Below are positions 1-5,648 of a stretch of 8,101 bases of DNA, piece after piece. The DNA is taken from assembly GCA_031404455.1 (NCBI GenBank), contig JANNHP010000022.1, positions 1 through 8,101 on the forward strand, read 5' to 3'. Below the pieces are notes generated by a model, which saw only the letters and a program-made list of their open reading frames with translations, did no database searches and had not been told where the DNA came from. The position numbers were made by a program, and so were the translations under genes. Every line of letters starts with the position of its first letter. Positions within the stretch are counted from its first letter, which is position 1. The stretch comes from JANNHP01 sp031404455 (GTDB lineage Bacteria > Planctomycetota > JAJSAM01 > JAJVHW01).

Positions 1-399
1 GCGCGCGGCCGCACGTGGGGCGTCTGGTCGACCGACGAGGAGGAGCGGGGCCTCGGACCGTTCTACTGGATCGAGCTCGAGCGGCACCCCGTCTGGGGAA
101 CGCAGACGCTCTTCGACCACGACTACAAGTACACGGGCTGGGACATCTACGAGACCGGCAACCCGAAGGTCACCAACGGCGACTGGTCCGAGATCGGCGC
201 CAAGGTGCACGTGCTCGCGATCGGCGCGGGTGCCCGCCTCTCCCCCGTCGAGGCAGTCGACTTCGTGGTGGGGCTCTTCCCCGTCGCGCTCGTCGCGAAC
301 ATCATCGGATACCGGGATCCGGTTCCGGACGTGATGGCCGACGACACCTGGTCGCAGATGCAGCAGACGCTCGAAGACGAGAAGGGCCTCGGCCGCTAG
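1..399 (+). CDS. C-terminal part of an unrecognised protein (5' end outside window)
   Basis: The frame is open from the first base to the TAG at 397-399 and gives 132 residues; the start lies upstream of the window. I do not recognise the family. The visible part is rich in aromatic and acidic residues in its first half (WGVWSTDEEE, FYWIELERHPVWGTQ, FDHDYKYTGWDIYE), followed by NGDWSEIGAKVHVLAIGAGARL. A hydrophobic stretch follows at about residues 86-101 (AVDFVVGLFPVALVAN), and a short acidic tail (QTLEDEKGLGR) ends the protein. The hydrophobic stretch could be a membrane-associated helix or a buried core helix. An intrinsic terminator begins 35 bases after the stop, so this is the last gene of its transcript. 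The proline, aromatic and acidic pattern and the compatible codon use support real coding. No function can be assigned. Confidence 0.7.
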   Translation, partial: ARGRTWGVWSTDEEERGLGPFYWIELERHPVWGTQTLFDHDYKYTGWDIYETGNPKVTNGDWSEIGAKVHVLAIGAGARLSPVEAVDFVVGLFPVALVANIIGYRDPVPDVMADDTWSQMQQTLEDEKGLGR

Positions 400-433
400 A
401 GCCTGGACCGTATCGTTTCACGATTTCGCTTCA

Positions 434-473
434 CGAGGGGAGCCGGCGACGAGCCTGCTCCCCTCGGTGTTTT
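434..473 (+). terminator. Rho-independent terminator after the first gene
   Basis: A perfect 10-bp stem (CGAGGGGAGC at 434-443, GCTCCCCTCG at 457-466) with a 13-nt loop is followed by a T-rich tract, GTGTTTT (467-473). It lies 34 bases after the stop codon at 397-399 and upstream of the next gene on the same strand, so it should separate the two transcripts. The T tract is short and interrupted by one G, which is common in high-GC genomes. Confidence 0.65.
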
Positions 474-512
474 CCGGGGCGCCGTCGCAGGTCCGCGGAG
501 ACTCGTCGCGCC

Positions 513-1166
513 ATGCGCGCCCTCCTCTCCGCCGTGCTGATCGCCGCGATCTCTCCGGCGTGCGCGTCGACGCAGGAGGCGGACGCCGAGGCCCAGGCCG
601 TCGCGTCGATGCGGGACGCACTCGCGGCGGCCGGACGGCAGGACTTCGATACGGCTCAGGCCGCCGCGGAGCGAGCGGCGGAGTTGAGGCCCGGGTTCGT
701 CGATCCTTTGATGATGCTCGCGACTCTCGCGGACCAGAGAGGCGATCTGGAAGAGGCGAGGCGGCGCTGCATCGAGGTGCTCCAGGTCGATCCCACGACG
801 ACCGCGGCCGGGGTGCTGCTCGGCTTCACCTACGTCCGGGAGCAGCGCTACGACGAGGCGCGATCGTGGTTCCTGAAGGCGATCGAATCCGAGCCAGGTT
901 ACGAAGCCGCCGCCTACAACCTGGCGTCGCTCGCCGAGGAGACGGGCGAACTCGAGGACGCGGTCGCCTGGTTCGACGTCGCATCCGCGCTCGACCGGCG
1001 CGATCCGAGAGCGCTCGCGAGGATCGCGAACATCCGGATCGCGCAGGGCCGCCCCGAGGATGCGCTGAAGTCGGCCGACGCGGCGTTGGCGCGCTACCCG
1101 CAGTCCCAGTCGGCCCAGAGCACTCGCGCCCGGGCGCTCGCGCTCCTCGGTCGGCGCGCGCCGTAG
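513..1166 (+). CDS. Exported or lipid-anchored TPR-repeat protein
   Basis: 217 residues. The N-terminus is a short export signal (MRALLSAVLIAAISPAC): one charge, a hydrophobic core, then a Cys at residue 17. SPAC is not a canonical lipobox, so either lipidation at C17 or signal peptidase I cleavage near ACA-S is possible. The rest is almost entirely five consecutive 34-residue TPR units, at about residues 29-62, 63-96, 97-130, 131-164 and 165-198. They show the usual small residues at position 8, an aromatic or large residue at 11, Ala at 20 and 27, and Pro at 32 (LRPGF, VDPTT, SEPGY, YPQS). A 19-residue Arg/Ala tail ends the protein. TPR solenoids bind other proteins; no enzymatic domain is present, so the partner is unknown. 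The ATG at 513 is chosen because it starts the signal peptide. Its ribosome site is weak (GGAG at 497-500, a long 12-nt spacer). The gene follows a terminator and converges on ssb. Confidence 0.85.
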   Translation: MRALLSAVLIAAISPACASTQEADAEAQAVASMRDALAAAGRQDFDTAQAAAERAAELRPGFVDPLMMLATLADQRGDLEEARRRCIEVLQVDPTTTAAGVLLGFTYVREQRYDEARSWFLKAIESEPGYEAAAYNLASLAEETGELEDAVAWFDVASALDRRDPRALARIANIRIAQGRPEDALKSADAALARYPQSQSAQSTRARALALLGRRAP

Positions 1167-1343
1167 CCTCCGGGTCCGCGCGATCGTCCTCTTGGAGCGA
1201 TCCGTCGGCGGGTGCGATCACCACGGCGCGCCGCCGAGACCCGAGCAGGTCGGAGGCCGACTGCCTGCAGGGCGGTACGACCGGACTCCGCACCCCGATC
1301 ACGCGCCGAAGGAGGCACCGAGTGCGCCCACCGCGTCGGGATC

Positions 1344-1371
1344 CGGTTGCCGCCCGATCGGTTGCCGCCCG
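1344..1371. repeat. Tandem 13-base direct repeat in the TPR/ssb convergent gap
   Basis: CGGTTGCCGCCCG occurs at 1344-1356 and again at 1359-1371 (period 15). It lies in the 233-base stretch 1167-1399 between the convergent TPR gene and ssb. I found no gene, tRNA or convincing terminator elsewhere in that stretch. The repeat could be simple duplication or a remnant of the downstream end of ssb; no function can be assigned. Confidence 0.5.
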
Positions 1372-1399
1372 GGTCGGCGCGAAACCTGGAGCGGGCGGA

Positions 1400-1996
1400 T
1401 CAGAACGGGATGTCGTCGAAGTTGATCTCCTCGCCGCCGCTCGCGCTCTTGCCGCCGCGCGTCGCCGGCGCGGGCGGGGCGCCCGACGAGGGTTCGTCGC
1501 GCCCGGCCGTGCGCGGGGCCGACTCCTCGCGCCGGGCTCCCGCGCCCGATGACTGTCCGCCTCCTGCGGACCCACCGCCCGCCCCACCGCCCGCCCCACC
1601 GCCCGCACCGTCGCGCGAGCCCAGGAACTGGACGTTCTCGGCGACGACCTCGAGCTTGTTCCGCTTCTTGCCGGTCTCGCGGTCGTCCCAAGAGTCGTAG
1701 TGCAGGCGGCCCTCGATGAATGCCGGGCGGCCCTTGCGGAGGTACTCGTGGCAGTTCTCGGCCGTCCGGCCGAAGACCACGATGTCGACGAAGCAGGTCT
1801 CTTCCTGCTTGTCCCCTGCCTGGTTGCGCCATGTGCGGTTGACGGCGAGCCCGAATTTGCAGATCGCGCTGCCGCCCTCGCGTCCTCCACTTGCGCCTCC
1901 TCCGCCGCCCGTCCCCCCGCCGCCGCCGGTCGGGTAGCGGATCTCGGGATCGCGGGTCAGGTTGCCCATCAGCAGGACCTTGTTGAAGTTCGCCAT
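1400..1996 (-). CDS. ssb: Single-stranded DNA-binding protein with a glycine-rich OB-fold insertion
   Basis: 198 residues. SSB coats single-stranded DNA during replication, repair and recombination and recruits partners through its C-terminal tip. The OB fold is clear: NKVLLMGNLTRDPEIRY (5-21), CKFGLAVNRTW (46-56), EETCFVDIVVFGRTAE (65-80), YLRKGRPAFIEGRL (85-98), and NKLEVVAENVQFLG (113-126). The family's aromatic positions are present (W56, W103). The acidic tip is EEINFDDIPF (189-198), close to the canonical DDxPF. Between Y21 and C46 is a Gly-rich insertion (about residues 23-43). Most SSBs have only about nine residues between the corresponding Y and F, so this loop is roughly 17 residues longer. 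The linker (127-188) is Gly/Ala/Ser-rich with repeated GGGAGGGA. The start is supported by AAGGTG (2002-2007 on the opposite strand), 5 nt upstream of the ATG. The gene stands alone, divergent from the PilZ gene, and not next to rpsF as in many bacteria. Confidence 0.97.
   Translation of the reverse strand: MANFNKVLLMGNLTRDPEIRYPTGGGGGTGGGGGASGGREGGSAICKFGLAVNRTWRNQAGDKQEETCFVDIVVFGRTAENCHEYLRKGRPAFIEGRLHYDSWDDRETGKKRNKLEVVAENVQFLGSRDGAGGGAGGGAGGGSAGGGQSSGAGARREESAPRTAGRDEPSSGAPPAPATRGGKSASGGEEINFDDIPF
1571..1609 (-). repeat. 12-bp minisatellite in the ssb linker, G-quadruplex-capable on the coding strand
   Basis: On the plus strand the unit ACCGCCCGCCCC is repeated at 1574-1585 and 1586-1597, with a diverged third copy at 1598-1609. 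It encodes the alternating Gly/Ala linker of SSB. On the coding (minus) strand and in the mRNA it gives four or more closely spaced G runs of three to four, with loops of 1-4 nt. That fits the usual intrastrand G-quadruplex pattern. Repeat slippage is a simple explanation for its origin. Confidence 0.7.
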
Positions 1997-2001
1997 GCCG
2001 T

Positions 2002-2024
2002 CACCTTGGGGCCGCTCGGGCCCC
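2002..2024 (-). promoter_or_regulatory. ssb ribosome-binding site abutted by a leader hairpin
   Basis: In the ssb mRNA a hairpin (GGGGCC, 5-nt loop, GGCCCC; bases 2024 down to 2008) ends directly before the Shine-Dalgarno AAGGTG (2007-2002). The SD is followed by a 5-nt spacer and ATG. The SD assignment is secure. The hairpin is perfect but short, and a regulatory effect on ribosome access is only an inference. Confidence 0.55.
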
Positions 2025-2045
2025 GACAGATTCCTCGTCCATTCG

Positions 2046-2063
2046 GTCCGCCGCGCGGCGGAC
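2046..2063. promoter_or_regulatory. Perfect 18-bp palindrome between divergent ssb and PilZ genes
   Basis: GTCCGCCGCGCGGCGGAC reads identically on both strands. It sits in the 125-base divergent gap, 17 bases upstream of the PilZ -35 box and 50 bases upstream of the ssb start. The position suits an operator bound by a dimeric regulator acting on one or both genes, or a hairpin in a long ssb leader. Perfect GC-only palindromes arise more often by chance in such GC-rich DNA, so the regulatory reading is tentative. Confidence 0.4.
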
Positions 2064-2079
2064 GCCCTGGGTCGACGCG

Positions 2080-2108
2080 TTGACGCCCTTCGGGCGCTTC
2101 GCTACGAT
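2080..2108 (+). promoter_or_regulatory. Sigma70-type promoter of the PilZ gene
   Basis: TTGACG (2080-2085; five of six consensus bases) is separated by exactly 17 bases from TACGAT (2103-2108; four of six, including the key first two and last two bases). Transcription would begin around 2114-2116, only about 6-8 bases before the ATG at 2122. This accounts for the absence of any Shine-Dalgarno sequence there and rules against an upstream TTG start at 2080, which is the -35 box itself. Confidence 0.6.
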
Positions 2109-2121
2109 CCCTCGCACACAC

Positions 2122-2505
2122 ATGCAAACCGCCAACGAGAAGCGCAAGAAGCCGCGCGCGTCCGCCGACCTGGACATGCGCTTCGACCTCGCCGGCCAAG
2201 CCGGGTTCGCCCGCATCCGAGACGTGTCCGCGTCGGGGGTGCGCTGCGTCACCGACCGCGCGCTGTCGCTCATGACGCAGGTGGAACTCGTCATCGTGCT
2301 GCCCGCTCCCGCGGGACGCCGGGAGATCCTTTGCCGCGGCGCGGTCGTGCGCTGCGGACCGCTCGGAGCGAGCGCCCAGGGAGCGACTCCGGGCGCCAGG
2401 GGTCCAACGTTCGAGACGGCCATCTTCTTCACCCAGATGCGCGACACGGACCGGATCGACCTCGAGGAGTTCGTCTCCTCGGTCCGCCGGTCGACCGAAC
2501 TCTAG
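2122..2505 (+). CDS. Small single-domain PilZ protein (probable c-di-GMP effector)
   Basis: 127 residues, essentially one PilZ domain. The c-di-GMP-binding signature is present: RKKPR (R8-x-x-x-R12) followed by D34-V-S36-A-S-G39, with the beta-barrel strands VRCVTDRAL, QVELVIVLPA, REILCRGAVVRC and ETAIFF after it. The family binds cyclic di-GMP and changes motility, surface attachment or exopolysaccharide output through protein contacts; the target here is unknown. A Ser/Ala/Gly-rich loop (about residues 92-106) between the last strands is longer than usual. The start is placed at ATG 2122 because the promoter lies just upstream and the PilZ arginine motif begins a few residues in; there is no ribosome-binding site. 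The gene is monocistronic, divergent from ssb and convergent with the isomerase-like gene. Confidence 0.85.
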   Translation: MQTANEKRKKPRASADLDMRFDLAGQAGFARIRDVSASGVRCVTDRALSLMTQVELVIVLPAPAGRREILCRGAVVRCGPLGASAQGATPGARGPTFETAIFFTQMRDTDRIDLEEFVSSVRRSTEL

Positions 2506-2555
2506 ATTACCGGCGAGCGGCGACACGCCCGGAGCTTCGACGGCATCGGAGTCTC

Positions 2556-2576
2556 AGGGGTTGGGACGAAACCCCT
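2556..2576. terminator. Hairpin between convergent PilZ and isomerase-like genes (possible bidirectional terminator)
   Basis: AGGGGTT (2556-2562) and AACCCCT (2570-2576) form a perfect 7-bp stem with a 7-nt loop in the 70-base convergent gap. The stem touches the stop codon of the minus-strand gene (2576-2578). Neither strand has a T tract after the stem, so it is not a classical intrinsic terminator. It could still pause or protect the 3' ends of both mRNAs. Confidence 0.35.
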
Positions 2577-3922
2577 CAGGCCCGCGGACGGCCGAGCTGC
2601 TCGTCGACGACCCGGCGCAGCGCCTCGGCGCCCGACGTCGCCGACGATGCATCGATGCCCCTGAGGCCGGAGGCGAAGGCCGCCGCGAGCATCGACGTCA
2701 TGTGGAGCGCGCCGATCCCATTCGGCGAGATCGCCGGCAGGCGGATCGACAGGCACGGCACCGACTCCGACGCGAGGTATCGGCGCACCGCCTCTCCGTG
2801 GGCGAGGACGAGCTCTCCCATGGTCCTGCCGGCCTGGGCGGCGAGTCCCGGAGCGTCCTTCGGCAGCGCGCGATCGCGGCTGGACTTCAGGACGTCGAGC
2901 AGGACGACGGACACGTCCCCGCGGGCGCCCGAGCAGAGCCGCCCGAGCAACGCCTCGTCCCTCGGGAGGCAGAGGGAGACCGGCGCGATGCGCGCGCCGC
3001 CGGTCGGCTGACCTTCCTCGGCTCGACGGTCCATGCTCTCGGCGAAGAGGCGGGAGAGGTGCGTCGCCATCGGCGCGAGAGGCTGCGCGCACGACGCGAA
3101 GATCTGCACCGGACGTCCACGCTCCGAAGCGAGCAGGTGCAGCGTAGCCGCGATGAGATAGGCGGGATTGCTGCGTAGATCCTCGCCCGCCGTCCGCTCC
3201 GCGGCGGCGTGGGCTCCCGCGAGGACGCCGCGAACGTCGATCCCCGCCATCGCGGCCGGCAGGAGACCGACCGGCGTCAGCGCGGAGAACCGAGCCGGAA
3301 CGTTTCCTGGGATCTCGAAGCAGAGTAGCCCTTCGCGCAGTGCCTCGTCCCGCAGCACGCCGCCCTTGCCGTCGGTCACCACCACGAGATGGTCCTGGAA
3401 GCCCGGACCCATGCGCTTCCTGAGCAGGTCGCGGACGACGCCGAACTGCACGAGGGCGCCGGTGTCGGAGCCGCGCTTCGACACGGTCACGAAGAGCGTC
3501 TGCTCGACCGGGAAAGCGTCGAGGAACGCCCCGAGGCAGTCCGGATCGATCGATTCGACGACGAGCACGCGCGGCCGGCCCGCGCGACCGGCCCTGGGGA
3601 GGAGGTTGTGGAACGGGTGCGCCAGCGCGCCGAGGATCGACGACGCGACGTCCGCCTCGGCGCCCTGCGCGAGGATCGCCACGTTCTCGAACCGCGGCGC
3701 CAGCGACTCCGCCGCGTCGCGAGCCCTCATCGCCTCGCGGCCGAGCATGTAGAGGTCGCCGAAGCCGACCTGGCCGCGGGCGCGAGCGAGCAGGAGGTCG
3801 TCGTGGACGCGGCGCCCGACGGGGACGAGCGCGTCGAGCTGGGCGGGCGCGATCCCGCGCGCCGTCCCGGCGGTGGCCTCGAGGGCTCCTGAGACGTCGA
3901 CCGCGACGAGATCGGGGGTCAT
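2576..3922 (-). CDS. Phosphoglucose-isomerase-family protein with degenerate active site
   Basis: 448 residues, the length of compact bacterial glucose-6-phosphate isomerases, with the two-SIS-domain layout. Recognisable segments are ESIDPDCLGAFLDAF (123-137), TLFVTVSKRGSDTGALVQF (142-160), VTDGKGGVLRDEAL (182-195), ARFSALTPVGLLPAAMAGID (210-229), FAESMDRRAEEGQP (293-306), and SIRLPAISPNGIGALHM near the C-terminus. True enzymes interconvert glucose-6-phosphate and fructose-6-phosphate. Several signature sites are altered. The N-terminal GIGGSxLG becomes AQGAEADV (85-92). The phosphate loop SKSGTTxET becomes SKRGSDTGA. GGRFS becomes PARFS. The catalytic His in DQHS aligns with A324 (PRDEAL). 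The C-terminal VExGK lysine aligns with R436. The Arg of xxRFS (R211) and the Glu of AESxGK (E295) remain. It may be inactive, regulatory, or act on another sugar phosphate. The start overlaps the gpmI stop as ATGA, with AGGA (3928-3931) as SD. Confidence 0.8.
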   Translation of the reverse strand: MTPDLVAVDVSGALEATAGTARGIAPAQLDALVPVGRRVHDDLLLARARGQVGFGDLYMLGREAMRARDAAESLAPRFENVAILAQGAEADVASSILGALAHPFHNLLPRAGRAGRPRVLVVESIDPDCLGAFLDAFPVEQTLFVTVSKRGSDTGALVQFGVVRDLLRKRMGPGFQDHLVVVTDGKGGVLRDEALREGLLCFEIPGNVPARFSALTPVGLLPAAMAGIDVRGVLAGAHAAAERTAGEDLRSNPAYLIAATLHLLASERGRPVQIFASCAQPLAPMATHLSRLFAESMDRRAEEGQPTGGARIAPVSLCLPRDEALLGRLCSGARGDVSVVLLDVLKSSRDRALPKDAPGLAAQAGRTMGELVLAHGEAVRRYLASESVPCLSIRLPAISPNGIGALHMTSMLAAAFASGLRGIDASSATSGAEALRRVVDEQLGRPRA

Positions 3923-5493
3923 GCGCTTCCTGCGAGGCTGTGGCCGGACATGGCCTTGGGTTGAGGGAACCCCGTGACCTCGAGGAGGGTCGGGGCCACG
4001 TCCGAGAGACGTCCGTGGGGGTGGAGCGCGAGTCGCGCCGGACCGCCGCACACGAGCAGCGGCACCGGGTTCGTCGTGTGAGCAGTGTGCGGCTCGCCCG
4101 TCACGGGATCGAGCATCTGCTCGGCGTTTCCGTGGTCGGCGGTGACGGCCGCGACGCCGCCCTTCGCGAGCACGACATCGACGACGCGCCCCAGGCAGTC
4201 GTCGACCACCTCGACGGCGCGGACCGTGGCTTCGATGCGTCCCGAGTGGCCCACCATGTCGGGGTTGGCGTAGTTCAGGACGACGGCGTCGAAGCGGTCC
4301 GCCGAGAGCTCGGCGAGGAGCCGCTCGGTCAGTTCCGGCGCGCTCATCTCGGGCTCGAGGTCGTAGGTCGCGACCTTCGGCGACGGGACGAGGATGCGCT
4401 CTTCGCCCGGAAGGATCTCCTCGCGCCCGCCGTTGAAGAAGTACGTGACGTGCGCGTACTTCTCCGTCTCCGCGATGCGGAGCTGGCGCAGCCCTTCGCG
4501 AGACCAGACGTCGGCGAGGAGGTCGACGTACGACTGCGGCGGGAAAGCACAGGGCCACGTCTGGGTCTCGGAGTACTCGGTCATCGAGACGAGGCGCACG
4601 CCCGGCGCGAACGCGCAGCCCCGGTCGAAGCCTCGGAACCCGGGGTCGACGAGCGCCGCGCAGAGCTGCCGGGCGCGGTCCGCGCGGAAGTTCCAGAACA
4701 CGACGGAGTCGCCCGGACGGACGAGTGGCGCCAGGTCCTTCACCGCATCGAGCACGGTCGGCCGGATGAACTCGTCCGATTCGTCGCGCGCGTAGCCGCC
4801 CGCGACCGCGGCCGCGGCGTCGCTCGCGGTCACCTCGCCGCGCCCTTCCACGATCGCCCGGTACGCGTGTTCGGTCCTGTCCCACCGCTTGTCGCGGTCC
4901 ATGGCGAAGTAACGGCCGGTGACGGTGGCGAGGGTCGCCTTGCCGCGCGCGTGCTCCATGACCTCGCGGACGAAGCGATCCGCCGAACGCGGCGGCGTGT
5001 CGCGGCCGTCGGTGAAGACGTGCACGAAGACGCGGTCCGCCGGCAGGTGGCGCGCCGCGAGGTCGACGAGCGCCCTCGCGTGGACGTCGCTCGAGTGGAC
5101 GCTGCCGTCCGAGCAGAGCCCCATCAGATGGAGGCGGGAACCGCCACTCGCGGCCGCCGGGTCCTGAACCGCCCGGACGGCCGCGAGGAGCGTCGCGTTG
5201 TCAAAGAGGCTGCCGCCGGACACCGCCTCGTCGATGCGGACGATGTCCTGCTGGATCACGCGCCCCGCCCCGATGTTCAGGTGCCCGACCTCGGAGTTCC
5301 CCATGATGCCTTCGGGGAGTCCGACGTCGAGTCCGGACGCCGACAGCGCGGTCCTCGGCCAGCGCGCGCAGAGCCGGTTCCAGTTCGGAGTGCGCGCCAG
5401 CGTGATCGCGTTGCCGGGCCCCGGCGGAGCCAGTCCGAACCCGTCGATGACGACGAGCAGGAGCGGTCCGCGGCGGGTGGAGTTGCGTTCCAT
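3919..5493 (-). CDS. gpmI: 2,3-bisphosphoglycerate-independent phosphoglycerate mutase
   Basis: 524 residues, close to the usual length of about 510. The enzyme interconverts 3- and 2-phosphoglycerate in glycolysis and gluconeogenesis in the cytoplasm, using two divalent metals (typically manganese) and a phosphoserine intermediate. All hallmarks are visible: metal ligand D17 in VVIDGFG; catalytic S67 in GIMGNSEVGHLNIGAGR; CSDGSVHSS (127-135); TDGRDTPP (161-168); GRYFAMDRDKRW (193-204); an FRADRAR substrate loop near 280; VTYFFNGG near 350; NPDMVGHSG (410-418) with D412 and H416; TADHGN (451-456) with D453 and H454; and HTAHT (469-473). It belongs to the alkaline phosphatase superfamily. The start is the only ATG before the conserved N-terminal strand, but no good SD precedes it. 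The downstream isomerase-like gene overlaps its stop by four bases, so the two are co-transcribed and probably translationally coupled. Confidence 0.98.
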   Translation of the reverse strand: MERNSTRRGPLLLVVIDGFGLAPPGPGNAITLARTPNWNRLCARWPRTALSASGLDVGLPEGIMGNSEVGHLNIGAGRVIQQDIVRIDEAVSGGSLFDNATLLAAVRAVQDPAAASGGSRLHLMGLCSDGSVHSSDVHARALVDLAARHLPADRVFVHVFTDGRDTPPRSADRFVREVMEHARGKATLATVTGRYFAMDRDKRWDRTEHAYRAIVEGRGEVTASDAAAAVAGGYARDESDEFIRPTVLDAVKDLAPLVRPGDSVVFWNFRADRARQLCAALVDPGFRGFDRGCAFAPGVRLVSMTEYSETQTWPCAFPPQSYVDLLADVWSREGLRQLRIAETEKYAHVTYFFNGGREEILPGEERILVPSPKVATYDLEPEMSAPELTERLLAELSADRFDAVVLNYANPDMVGHSGRIEATVRAVEVVDDCLGRVVDVVLAKGGVAAVTADHGNAEQMLDPVTGEPHTAHTTNPVPLLVCGGPARLALHPHGRLSDVAPTLLEVTGFPQPKAMSGHSLAGSA

Positions 5494-5648
5494 TGAATAG
5501 GTCTGTCCGAGGGGCTCGAAGGTTACATCGCGAAATCGGAAAACCGCGCGCGAGCCTCGCCGATCGGCGCGAGACCGGCCCGCCGGAGGGCGGCGAGGTC
5601 GTGTCCGGCGCCTCGCCCCACCCCGCCCGGCGAGCGGCGGATGCTACG

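Noticed and set aside
15..512. Extension of the TPR frame upstream to base 15
   Set aside because: The first part translates to an Arg/Gly-rich sequence without structure and overlaps the better frame 1-399 and the terminator. The signal peptide begins at 513.
467..1552. 361-codon plus-strand frame across the TPR gene and into ssb
   Set aside because: Arg-rich low-complexity translation overlapping two clear genes in other frames.
1574..1609. CRISPR-like repeat array
   Set aside because: The unit is 12 bp with no spacers and is in frame with the Gly-rich linker of ssb; it is a coding minisatellite.
3923..4885. N-terminal extension of the isomerase-like protein into gpmI
   Set aside because: The extra residues are an Arg/Pro-rich out-of-frame reading of gpmI. 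The family fold and SD place the start at 3922.
3940..5496. Long open frame of over 500 codons on the plus strand, antisense to gpmI
   Set aside because: Its composition (Arg, Val, Asp, Glu and Ala-rich, no motif) is what the opposite strand of a high-GC gene gives. The minus-strand gpmI has every catalytic motif, so the antisense frame is a shadow.
5494..5560. Promoter for gpmI (TGTAAC-like -10 in the A/T-richer patch)
   Set aside because: No acceptable -35 box at 16-18 bases; the match is too weak to list.
5561..5648. Terminator or small gene between the RNase HII-like gene and gpmI
   Set aside because: Only short GC stems without a T tract and no coding frame with a plausible start; nothing supported in this gap.
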